From assembly GCA_032622095.1 (NCBI GenBank), contig CP136069.1, positions 374,001 through 438,000 of the forward strand: a DNA stretch of 64,000 nucleotides, written 5' to 3'. A model generated the notes under the pieces. The model made no database searches. It had not been told where the DNA came from and saw only the letters and a program-made list of their open reading frames with translations. Shown here piece after piece: positions 52,101-64,000 of this stretch. The position numbers and the translations under genes were made by a program. The DNA comes from Siphonodentalium dalli. Taxonomy: Eukaryota; Mollusca; Scaphopoda; Gadilida; Siphonodentaliidae. Within the stretch, counting starts at the first letter, position 1, and each line of letters begins with the position of its first letter.

Positions 52101-55100
52101 CCGTGGGCAGTAGGGCATATCGAGATGTGCATACGGTCCAATTTTCGATGCTCTGCTCCTTATAATTTCCGAGATAATCAAATGACATTTTTTCAGATAA
52201 AGGGAGATAACTCCTCGGGGAAAACGCGGACAATATTCGTTATGCGACGATGGCATACAACTCTTTGATCCCAAGATACGTGCCAAGTTTTAGTTTGCTA
52301 CTCCTGTTACTTTTCGAGTAATAAGGGTTGCAAAAGTGTCCAGTATAATAATAATGAAAAATAATCGAAAAAGGGCCATAACTCTGTTAAAAGATATTGG
52401 ACCAACATCCGGATACCATTATTTTTAGTAGACCTTAGATGCCTTCATTCGCTAGAGATTTCGCGGTCCTCCTCCCATTAGTTTCTGAGTATTTCCAATT
52501 AAACAGAAAACGGCCGCAGTAGAAAAACAATATACTTCCTTGGTTACACCATGGAAGTATAATAATAGGAACAATCATGAGTGAAAAGAATCGCAGTTTA
52601 TGGACGGAAAATATAAAGTATGGTGATTATATGTTGTCCTAACATGTGTAGGTTGATCTCAAGTGTTTGGACGTGACCCCACCCCTGCCTCGAAATTGGG
52701 TGACGGGATTGGGAAAACATCAACCCCTGGCACAAAATGCTAAGTTTGAGGCCCCGTAACTCCGTTAGTTTCCAACGGATTTTAAAATTGTTTCCATTTT
52801 TGTGATTTGCTGCTAACATAGATTACATAGTATAAATTTCATCTGATTTGGAAACGGATAACACTTTGATTATTGGAAAGCATATGGGCCCAAATTAAAA
52901 CTTGGACGGCCAAAATCTCCGCCATTTTTCAACGGATTTACGATCTGTTTTCAGCTTCCAGATCGGCTGATGTTGCAAATGTTATATTCCAAGTTTAATC
53001 CGATTCCGAGAAGAATTAAAAATTGGTACCACGGACCACCCCTCCCCAGACCCACAATACTGAACCGACACTGGACAAATTTGGCCCACCGCGTGCCGTC
53101 TTCAGTCCGTACGCATTTTCGTATCAGATGACATCCTATGTTCGATATCTTCGGAGGAGATGTGTTATCAAGCACACGGGCCCAAAATTGCAAAGTTTGA
53201 GGGGCCGCAATTCTTTCAGTTTTTGATGGATTTTCGAAATTATTTCACTTTCTAGATCGGCTGATGTTGCAGATGTTAGATTCCAAGTTTCATCTGATTC
53301 CGAGAAGAATTAAAAATTGGTACCACGGACCACCCCTCCCCAGACCCACAATAATGAACCGACACTGGCAAAATTTAGCCCACCGCGTGCCCTCTTCAGT
53401 CCGCACACATTGGCGTATCAGATGACATCCTATGTTCGATATCTTCGGAGGAGATGTGTTATCAAGCACATGGGCCCAAATTGCAAACTTTGAGGGCCCG
53501 TAACTCTAGCATTTCTTCTCGGATTTCAAAAATCCTTTCCGGTATGAGTTTGTTTTCGTTCGGGAAATACATAAACTTAAATATATGAATGTCAATAAAA
53601 AATTTATTTTTCAAAAAATTTGCCCCCCACCCCAGTGTCAAAATATATGTCCGACCCTGTCAAATTTTCCTTCTCTGACTAAACTGACAACGGTCAACAC
53701 GACTATGAAAACCACATGCAGTTATCTGGAATGATACAAGAGGACAACATAGTACAATCAAATAGAGGTTTGCCAACTATGGGCGGTAACTCCTCAGGGA
53801 AAGCGCGGACACAAGTTCTGATGCCCGTGGGCAGTAGGGCATATCGAGATGTGCATACGGTCCAATTTTCGATGCTCTGCTCCTTATAATTTCCGAGATA
53901 ATCAAATGACATTTTTTCAGATAAAGGGAGATAACTCCTCGGGGAAAACGCGGACAATATTCGTTATGCGACGATGGCATACAACTCTTTGATCCCAAGA
54001 TACGTGCCAAGTTTTAGTTTGCTACTCCTGTTACTTTTCGAGTAATAAGGGTTGCAAAAGTGTCCAGTATAATAATAATGAAAAATAATCGAAAAAGGGC
54101 CATAACTCTGTTAAAAGATATTGGACCAACATCCGGATACCATTATTTTTAGTAGACCTTAGATGCCTTCATTCGCTAGAGATTTCGCGGTCCTCCTCCC
54201 ATTAGTTTCTGAGTATTTCCAATTAAACAGAAAACGGCCGCAGTAGAAAAACAATATACTTCCTTGGTTACACCATGGAAGTATAATAATAGGAACAATC
54301 ATGAGTGAAAAGAATCGCAGTTTATGGACGGAAAATATAAAGTATGGTGATTATATGTTGTCCTAACATGTGTAGGTTGATCTCAAGTGTTTGGACGTGA
54401 CCCCACCCCTGCCTCGAAATTGGGTGACGGGATTGGGAAAACATCAACCCCTGGCACAAAATGCTAAGTTTGAGGCCCCGTAACTCCGTTAGTTTCCAAC
54501 GGATTTTAAAATTGTTTCCATTTTTGTGATTTGCTGCTAACATAGATTACATAGTATAAATTTCATCTGATTTGGAAACGGATAACACTTTGATTATTGG
54601 AAAGCATATGGGCCCAAATTAAAACTTGGACGGCCAAAATCTCCGCCATTTTTCAACGGATTTACGATCTGTTTTCAGCTTCCAGATCGGCTGATGTTGC
54701 AAATGTTATATTCCAAGTTTAATCCGATTCCGAGAAGAATTAAAAATTGGTACCACGGACCACCCCTCCCCAGACCCACAATACTGAACCGACACTGGAC
54801 AAATTTGGCCCACCGCGTGCCGTCTTCAGTCCGTACGCATTTTCGTATCAGATGACATCCTATGTTCGATATCTTCGGAGGAGATGTGTTATCAAGCACA
54901 CGGGCCCAAAATTGCAAAGTTTGAGGGGCCGCAATTCTTTCAGTTTTTGATGGATTTTCGAAATTATTTCACTTTCTAGATCGGCTGATGTTGCAGATGT
55001 TAGATTCCAAGTTTCATCTGATTCCGAGAAGAATTAAAAATTGGTACCACGGACCACCCCTCCCCAGACCCACAATAATGAACCGACACTGGCAAAATTT

Positions 55101-58100
55101 AGCCCACCGCGTGCCCTCTTCAGTCCGCACACATTGGCGTATCAGATGACATCCTATGTTCGATATCTTCGGAGGAGATGTGTTATCAAGCACATGGGCC
55201 CAAATTGCAAACTTTGAGGGCCCGTAACTCTAGCATTTCTTCTCGGATTTCAAAAATCCTTTCCGGTATGAGTTTGTTTTCGTTCGGGAAATACATAAAC
55301 TTAAATATATGAATGTCAATAAAAAATTTATTTTTCAAAAAATTTGCCCCCCACCCCAGTGTCAAAATATATGTCCGACCCTGTCAAATTTTCCTTCTCT
55401 GACTAAACTGACAACGGTCAACACGACTATGAAAACCACATGCAGTTATCTGGAATGATACAAGAGGACAACATAGTACAATCAAATAGAGGTTTGCCAA
55501 CTATGGGCGGTAACTCCTCAGGGAAAGCGCGGACACAAGTTCTGATGCCCGTGGGCAGTAGGGCATATCGAGATGTGCATACGGTCCAATTTTCGATGCT
55601 CTGCTCCTTATAATTTCCGAGATAATCAAATGACATTTTTTCAGATAAAGGGAGATAACTCCTCGGGGAAAACGCGGACAATATTCGTTATGCGACGATG
55701 GCATACAACTCTTTGATCCCAAGATACGTGCCAAGTTTTAGTTTGCTACTCCTGTTACTTTTCGAGTAATAAGGGTTGCAAAAGTGTCCAGTATAATAAT
55801 AATGAAAAATAATCGAAAAAGGGCCATAACTCTGTTAAAAGATATTGGACCAACATCCGGATACCATTATTTTTAGTAGACCTTAGATGCCTTCATTCGC
55901 TAGAGATTTCGCGGTCCTCCTCCCATTAGTTTCTGAGTATTTCCAATTAAACAGAAAACGGCCGCAGTAGAAAAACAATATACTTCCTTGGTTACACCAT
56001 GGAAGTATAATAATAGGAACAATCATGAGTGAAAAGAATCGCAGTTTATGGACGGAAAATATAAAGTATGGTGATTATATGTTGTCCTAACATGTGTAGG
56101 TTGATCTCAAGTGTTTGGACGTGACCCCACCCCTGCCTCGAAATTGGGTGACGGGATTGGGAAAACATCAACCCCTGGCACAAAATGCTAAGTTTGAGGC
56201 CCCGTAACTCCGTTAGTTTCCAACGGATTTTAAAATTGTTTCCATTTTTGTGATTTGCTGCTAACATAGATTACATAGTATAAATTTCATCTGATTTGGA
56301 AACGGATAACACTTTGATTATTGGAAAGCATATGGGCCCAAATTAAAACTTGGACGGCCAAAATCTCCGCCATTTTTCAACGGATTTACGATCTGTTTTC
56401 AGCTTCCAGATCGGCTGATGTTGCAAATGTTATATTCCAAGTTTAATCCGATTCCGAGAAGAATTAAAAATTGGTACCACGGACCACCCCTCCCCAGACC
56501 CACAATACTGAACCGACACTGGACAAATTTGGCCCACCGCGTGCCGTCTTCAGTCCGTACGCATTTTCGTATCAGATGACATCCTATGTTCGATATCTTC
56601 GGAGGAGATGTGTTATCAAGCACACGGGCCCAAAATTGCAAAGTTTGAGGGGCCGCAATTCTTTCAGTTTTTGATGGATTTTCGAAATTATTTCACTTTC
56701 TAGATCGGCTGATGTTGCAGATGTTAGATTCCAAGTTTCATCTGATTCCGAGAAGAATTAAAAATTGGTACCACGGACCACCCCTCCCCAGACCCACAAT
56801 AATGAACCGACACTGGCAAAATTTAGCCCACCGCGTGCCCTCTTCAGTCCGCACACATTGGCGTATCAGATGACATCCTATGTTCGATATCTTCGGAGGA
56901 GATGTGTTATCAAGCACATGGGCCCAAATTGCAAACTTTGAGGGCCCGTAACTCTAGCATTTCTTCTCGGATTTCAAAAATCCTTTCCGGTATGAGTTTG
57001 TTTTCGTTCGGGAAATACATAAACTTAAATATATGAATGTCAATAAAAAATTTATTTTTCAAAAAATTTGCCCCCCACCCCAGTGTCAAAATATATGTCC
57101 GACCCTGTCAAATTTTCCTTCTCTGACTAAACTGACAACGGTCAACACGACTATGAAAACCACATGCAGTTATCTGGAATGATACAAGAGGACAACATAG
57201 TACAATCAAATAGAGGTTTGCCAACTATGGGCGGTAACTCCTCAGGGAAAGCGCGGACACAAGTTCTGATGCCCGTGGGCAGTAGGGCATATCGAGATGT
57301 GCATACGGTCCAATTTTCGATGCTCTGCTCCTTATAATTTCCGAGATAATCAAATGACATTTTTTCAGATAAAGGGAGATAACTCCTCGGGGAAAACGCG
57401 GACAATATTCGTTATGCGACGATGGCATACAACTCTTTGATCCCAAGATACGTGCCAAGTTTTAGTTTGCTACTCCTGTTACTTTTCGAGTAATAAGGGT
57501 TGCAAAAGTGTCCAGTATAATAATAATGAAAAATAATCGAAAAAGGGCCATAACTCTGTTAAAAGATATTGGACCAACATCCGGATACCATTATTTTTAG
57601 TAGACCTTAGATGCCTTCATTCGCTAGAGATTTCGCGGTCCTCCTCCCATTAGTTTCTGAGTATTTCCAATTAAACAGAAAACGGCCGCAGTAGAAAAAC
57701 AATATACTTCCTTGGTTACACCATGGAAGTATAATAATAGGAACAATCATGAGTGAAAAGAATCGCAGTTTATGGACGGAAAATATAAAGTATGGTGATT
57801 ATATGTTGTCCTAACATGTGTAGGTTGATCTCAAGTGTTTGGACGTGACCCCACCCCTGCCTCGAAATTGGGTGACGGGATTGGGAAAACATCAACCCCT
57901 GGCACAAAATGCTAAGTTTGAGGCCCCGTAACTCCGTTAGTTTCCAACGGATTTTAAAATTGTTTCCATTTTTGTGATTTGCTGCTAACATAGATTACAT
58001 AGTATAAATTTCATCTGATTTGGAAACGGATAACACTTTGATTATTGGAAAGCATATGGGCCCAAATTAAAACTTGGACGGCCAAAATCTCCGCCATTTT

Positions 58101-61100
58101 TCAACGGATTTACGATCTGTTTTCAGCTTCCAGATCGGCTGATGTTGCAAATGTTATATTCCAAGTTTAATCCGATTCCGAGAAGAATTAAAAATTGGTA
58201 CCACGGACCACCCCTCCCCAGACCCACAATACTGAACCGACACTGGACAAATTTGGCCCACCGCGTGCCGTCTTCAGTCCGTACGCATTTTCGTATCAGA
58301 TGACATCCTATGTTCGATATCTTCGGAGGAGATGTGTTATCAAGCACACGGGCCCAAAATTGCAAAGTTTGAGGGGCCGCAATTCTTTCAGTTTTTGATG
58401 GATTTTCGAAATTATTTCACTTTCTAGATCGGCTGATGTTGCAGATGTTAGATTCCAAGTTTCATCTGATTCCGAGAAGAATTAAAAATTGGTACCACGG
58501 ACCACCCCTCCCCAGACCCACAATAATGAACCGACACTGGCAAAATTTAGCCCACCGCGTGCCCTCTTCAGTCCGCACACATTGGCGTATCAGATGACAT
58601 CCTATGTTCGATATCTTCGGAGGAGATGTGTTATCAAGCACATGGGCCCAAATTGCAAACTTTGAGGGCCCGTAACTCTAGCATTTCTTCTCGGATTTCA
58701 AAAATCCTTTCCGGTATGAGTTTGTTTTCGTTCGGGAAATACATAAACTTAAATATATGAATGTCAATAAAAAATTTATTTTTCAAAAAATTTGCCCCCC
58801 ACCCCAGTGTCAAAATATATGTCCGACCCTGTCAAATTTTCCTTCTCTGACTAAACTGACAACGGTCAACACGACTATGAAAACCACATGCAGTTATCTG
58901 GAATGATACAAGAGGACAACATAGTACAATCAAATAGAGGTTTGCCAACTATGGGCGGTAACTCCTCAGGGAAAGCGCGGACACAAGTTCTGATGCCCGT
59001 GGGCAGTAGGGCATATCGAGATGTGCATACGGTCCAATTTTCGATGCTCTGCTCCTTATAATTTCCGAGATAATCAAATGACATTTTTTCAGATAAAGGG
59101 AGATAACTCCTCGGGGAAAACGCGGACAATATTCGTTATGCGACGATGGCATACAACTCTTTGATCCCAAGATACGTGCCAAGTTTTAGTTTGCTACTCC
59201 TGTTACTTTTCGAGTAATAAGGGTTGCAAAAGTGTCCAGTATAATAATAATGAAAAATAATCGAAAAAGGGCCATAACTCTGTTAAAAGATATTGGACCA
59301 ACATCCGGATACCATTATTTTTAGTAGACCTTAGATGCCTTCATTCGCTAGAGATTTCGCGGTCCTCCTCCCATTAGTTTCTGAGTATTTCCAATTAAAC
59401 AGAAAACGGCCGCAGTAGAAAAACAATATACTTCCTTGGTTACACCATGGAAGTATAATAATAGGAACAATCATGAGTGAAAAGAATCGCAGTTTATGGA
59501 CGGAAAATATAAAGTATGGTGATTATATGTTGTCCTAACATGTGTAGGTTGATCTCAAGTGTTTGGACGTGACCCCACCCCTGCCTCGAAATTGGGTGAC
59601 GGGATTGGGAAAACATCAACCCCTGGCACAAAATGCTAAGTTTGAGGCCCCGTAACTCCGTTAGTTTCCAACGGATTTTAAAATTGTTTCCATTTTTGTG
59701 ATTTGCTGCTAACATAGATTACATAGTATAAATTTCATCTGATTTGGAAACGGATAACACTTTGATTATTGGAAAGCATATGGGCCCAAATTAAAACTTG
59801 GACGGCCAAAATCTCCGCCATTTTTCAACGGATTTACGATCTGTTTTCAGCTTCCAGATCGGCTGATGTTGCAAATGTTATATTCCAAGTTTAATCCGAT
59901 TCCGAGAAGAATTAAAAATTGGTACCACGGACCACCCCTCCCCAGACCCACAATACTGAACCGACACTGGACAAATTTGGCCCACCGCGTGCCGTCTTCA
60001 GTCCGTACGCATTTTCGTATCAGATGACATCCTATGTTCGATATCTTCGGAGGAGATGTGTTATCAAGCACACGGGCCCAAAATTGCAAAGTTTGAGGGG
60101 CCGCAATTCTTTCAGTTTTTGATGGATTTTCGAAATTATTTCACTTTCTAGATCGGCTGATGTTGCAGATGTTAGATTCCAAGTTTCATCTGATTCCGAG
60201 AAGAATTAAAAATTGGTACCACGGACCACCCCTCCCCAGACCCACAATAATGAACCGACACTGGCAAAATTTAGCCCACCGCGTGCCCTCTTCAGTCCGC
60301 ACACATTGGCGTATCAGATGACATCCTATGTTCGATATCTTCGGAGGAGATGTGTTATCAAGCACATGGGCCCAAATTGCAAACTTTGAGGGCCCGTAAC
60401 TCTAGCATTTCTTCTCGGATTTCAAAAATCCTTTCCGGTATGAGTTTGTTTTCGTTCGGGAAATACATAAACTTAAATATATGAATGTCAATAAAAAATT
60501 TATTTTTCAAAAAATTTGCCCCCCACCCCAGTGTCAAAATATATGTCCGACCCTGTCAAATTTTCCTTCTCTGACTAAACTGACAACGGTCAACACGACT
60601 ATGAAAACCACATGCAGTTATCTGGAATGATACAAGAGGACAACATAGTACAATCAAATAGAGGTTTGCCAACTATGGGCGGTAACTCCTCAGGGAAAGC
60701 GCGGACACAAGTTCTGATGCCCGTGGGCAGTAGGGCATATCGAGATGTGCATACGGTCCAATTTTCGATGCTCTGCTCCTTATAATTTCCGAGATAATCA
60801 AATGACATTTTTTCAGATAAAGGGAGATAACTCCTCGGGGAAAACGCGGACAATATTCGTTATGCGACGATGGCATACAACTCTTTGATCCCAAGATACG
60901 TGCCAAGTTTTAGTTTGCTACTCCTGTTACTTTTCGAGTAATAAGGGTTGCAAAAGTGTCCAGTATAATAATAATGAAAAATAATCGAAAAAGGGCCATA
61001 ACTCTGTTAAAAGATATTGGACCAACATCCGGATACCATTATTTTTAGTAGACCTTAGATGCCTTCATTCGCTAGAGATTTCGCGGTCCTCCTCCCATTA

Positions 61101-64000
61101 GTTTCTGAGTATTTCCAATTAAACAGAAAACGGCCGCAGTAGAAAAACAATATACTTCCTTGGTTACACCATGGAAGTATAATAATAGGAACAATCATGA
61201 GTGAAAAGAATCGCAGTTTATGGACGGAAAATATAAAGTATGGTGATTATATGTTGTCCTAACATGTGTAGGTTGATCTCAAGTGTTTGGACGTGACCCC
61301 ACCCCTGCCTCGAAATTGGGTGACGGGATTGGGAAAACATCAACCCCTGGCACAAAATGCTAAGTTTGAGGCCCCGTAACTCCGTTAGTTTCCAACGGAT
61401 TTTAAAATTGTTTCCATTTTTGTGATTTGCTGCTAACATAGATTACATAGTATAAATTTCATCTGATTTGGAAACGGATAACACTTTGATTATTGGAAAG
61501 CATATGGGCCCAAATTAAAACTTGGACGGCCAAAATCTCCGCCATTTTTCAACGGATTTACGATCTGTTTTCAGCTTCCAGATCGGCTGATGTTGCAAAT
61601 GTTATATTCCAAGTTTAATCCGATTCCGAGAAGAATTAAAAATTGGTACCACGGACCACCCCTCCCCAGACCCACAATACTGAACCGACACTGGACAAAT
61701 TTGGCCCACCGCGTGCCGTCTTCAGTCCGTACGCATTTTCGTATCAGATGACATCCTATGTTCGATATCTTCGGAGGAGATGTGTTATCAAGCACACGGG
61801 CCCAAAATTGCAAAGTTTGAGGGGCCGCAATTCTTTCAGTTTTTGATGGATTTTCGAAATTATTTCACTTTCTAGATCGGCTGATGTTGCAGATGTTAGA
61901 TTCCAAGTTTCATCTGATTCCGAGAAGAATTAAAAATTGGTACCACGGACCACCCCTCCCCAGACCCACAATAATGAACCGACACTGGCAAAATTTAGCC
62001 CACCGCGTGCCCTCTTCAGTCCGCACACATTGGCGTATCAGATGACATCCTATGTTCGATATCTTCGGAGGAGATGTGTTATCAAGCACATGGGCCCAAA
62101 TTGCAAACTTTGAGGGCCCGTAACTCTAGCATTTCTTCTCGGATTTCAAAAATCCTTTCCGGTATGAGTTTGTTTTCGTTCGGGAAATACATAAACTTAA
62201 ATATATGAATGTCAATAAAAAATTTATTTTTCAAAAAATTTGCCCCCCACCCCAGTGTCAAAATATATGTCCGACCCTGTCAAATTTTCCTTCTCTGACT
62301 AAACTGACAACGGTCAACACGACTATGAAAACCACATGCAGTTATCTGGAATGATACAAGAGGACAACATAGTACAATCAAATAGAGGTTTGCCAACTAT
62401 GGGCGGTAACTCCTCAGGGAAAGCGCGGACACAAGTTCTGATGCCCGTGGGCAGTAGGGCATATCGAGATGTGCATACGGTCCAATTTTCGATGCTCTGC
62501 TCCTTATAATTTCCGAGATAATCAAATGACATTTTTTCAGATAAAGGGAGATAACTCCTCGGGGAAAACGCGGACAATATTCGTTATGCGACGATGGCAT
62601 ACAACTCTTTGATCCCAAGATACGTGCCAAGTTTTAGTTTGCTACTCCTGTTACTTTTCGAGTAATAAGGGTTGCAAAAGTGTCCAGTATAATAATAATG
62701 AAAAATAATCGAAAAAGGGCCATAACTCTGTTAAAAGATATTGGACCAACATCCGGATACCATTATTTTTAGTAGACCTTAGATGCCTTCATTCGCTAGA
62801 GATTTCGCGGTCCTCCTCCCATTAGTTTCTGAGTATTTCCAATTAAACAGAAAACGGCCGCAGTAGAAAAACAATATACTTCCTTGGTTACACCATGGAA
62901 GTATAATAATAGGAACAATCATGAGTGAAAAGAATCGCAGTTTATGGACGGAAAATATAAAGTATGGTGATTATATGTTGTCCTAACATGTGTAGGTTGA
63001 TCTCAAGTGTTTGGACGTGACCCCACCCCTGCCTCGAAATTGGGTGACGGGATTGGGAAAACATCAACCCCTGGCACAAAATGCTAAGTTTGAGGCCCCG
63101 TAACTCCGTTAGTTTCCAACGGATTTTAAAATTGTTTCCATTTTTGTGATTTGCTGCTAACATAGATTACATAGTATAAATTTCATCTGATTTGGAAACG
63201 GATAACACTTTGATTATTGGAAAGCATATGGGCCCAAATTAAAACTTGGACGGCCAAAATCTCCGCCATTTTTCAACGGATTTACGATCTGTTTTCAGCT
63301 TCCAGATCGGCTGATGTTGCAAATGTTATATTCCAAGTTTAATCCGATTCCGAGAAGAATTAAAAATTGGTACCACGGACCACCCCACCCCAGACCCACA
63401 ATACTGAACCGACACTGGACAAATTTGGCCCACCGCGTGCCGTCTTCAGTCCGTACGCATTTTCGTATCAGATGACATCCTATGTTCGATATCTTCGGAG
63501 GAGATGTGTTATCAAGCACACGGGCCCAAAATTGCAAAGTTTGAGGGGCCGCAATTCTTTCAGTTTTTGATGGATTTTCGAAATTATTTCACTTTCTAGA
63601 TCGGCTGATGTTGCAGATGTTAGATTCCAAGTTTCATCTGATTCCGAGAAGAATTAAAAATTGGTACCACGGACCACCCCTCCCCAGACCCACAATAATG
63701 AACCGACACTGGCAAAATTTAGCCCACCGCGTGCCCTCTTCAGTCCGCACACATTGGCGTATCAGATGACATCCTATGTTCGATATCTTCGGAGGAGATG
63801 TGTTATCAAGCACATGGGCCCAAATTGCAAACTTTGAGGGCCCGTAACTCTAGCATTTCTTCTCGGATTTCAAAAATCCTTTCCGGTATGAGTTTGTTTT
63901 CGTTCGGGAAATACATAAACTTAAATATATGAATGTCAATAAAAAATTTATTTTTCAAAAAATTTGCCCCCCACCCCAGTGTCAAAATATATGTCCGACC
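49120..64000. repeat. Satellite C array, 8 full units of 1,724 bp plus one partial
   Basis: Units start at 49120, 50844, 52568, 54292, 56016, 57740, 59464, 61188 and 62912; the last runs past the window end. Each begins GGAACAATCATGAGTGAAAAG, minus its final base in some phase choices, and ends with one 206-bp module. The only difference I noticed is T-to-A at 63387 in the final unit. Internal order is as in B, with the 294-bp pair, but one paired GGGCCC site is altered to GGGGCC. Three TAA repeats separate body and module. No coding function is supported. Confidence 0.95.

Noticed and set aside
11188-64000. CRISPR array or bacterial origin
   Set aside because: Units are 1.7 kb without short repeat/spacer alternation, there are no cas genes or ribosome-binding patterns, and the TAA microsatellites and tRNA-like Pol III units indicate a eukaryote.
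1-64000. Centromere assignment
   Set aside because: Long homogeneous satellite with a ~145-bp quantum is suggestive, but sequence alone cannot show centromere function and no known CENP-B-box-like element was recognised.

Overview
This window is animal-type (eukaryotic) repetitive DNA. I found no credible protein-coding gene. About 60 of the 64 kb is head-to-tail long-monomer satellite, all in one orientation, in three related families that I call A, B and C. The apparent open reading frames are short, overlap on both strands, and recur once per monomer with unchanged sequence. That is what conserved non-coding DNA gives. The motif GGGAGATAACTC and its relatives (GGGCCATAACTC, GGGCCCGTAACTC), together with TAA microsatellites and a terminal hairpin, remind me of dispersed repeats in mollusc genomes, especially bivalves. 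This is pattern memory, not a database result.

Layout. 1-3263: family A, about two units with a 1,969-bp period. 3264-4553: a different block (I1), rich in AGGTCA half-sites, carrying a diverged ~346-bp tandem repeat and ending in A29. 4554-11187: array resumes with diverged A' units and then A units (1,952-1,957 bp). 11188-45801: family B, 20 units, mostly exactly 1,733 bp and nearly identical, with an island of three variant units (B2) at 31984-37352. 45802-46902: a second copy of the I block (I2). 46926-47468: a tandem pair of 272/271-bp repeats, each holding a tRNA-like RNA polymerase III unit. 47469-48268: about 800 bp that I do not recognise. 48269-64000: family C, 1,724-bp units, almost invariant and running off the window end.

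How the parts fit together. Each monomer has a body of roughly 1.5 kb. It is built from older sub-repeats marked by a TAACTC-like motif spaced at about 145 bp or twice that. A (TAA)n tract follows, then one or two 206-bp modules ending in a 13-bp-stem hairpin. The I blocks attach to the same TAA tract where a 206-bp module would otherwise be, and carry an exact copy of one hairpin arm. Monomer families are mosaics: C is B-like over most of its length but carries an A-like last block. The TAA/hairpin joint is where most rearrangements in this window have occurred. The best candidate for something undescribed is this modular system: body, TAA joint, and interchangeable 206-bp hairpin module or I block. 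It may derive from a non-autonomous Helitron-like (Helentron/HINE or pearl-type) element that was amplified into satellite arrays.
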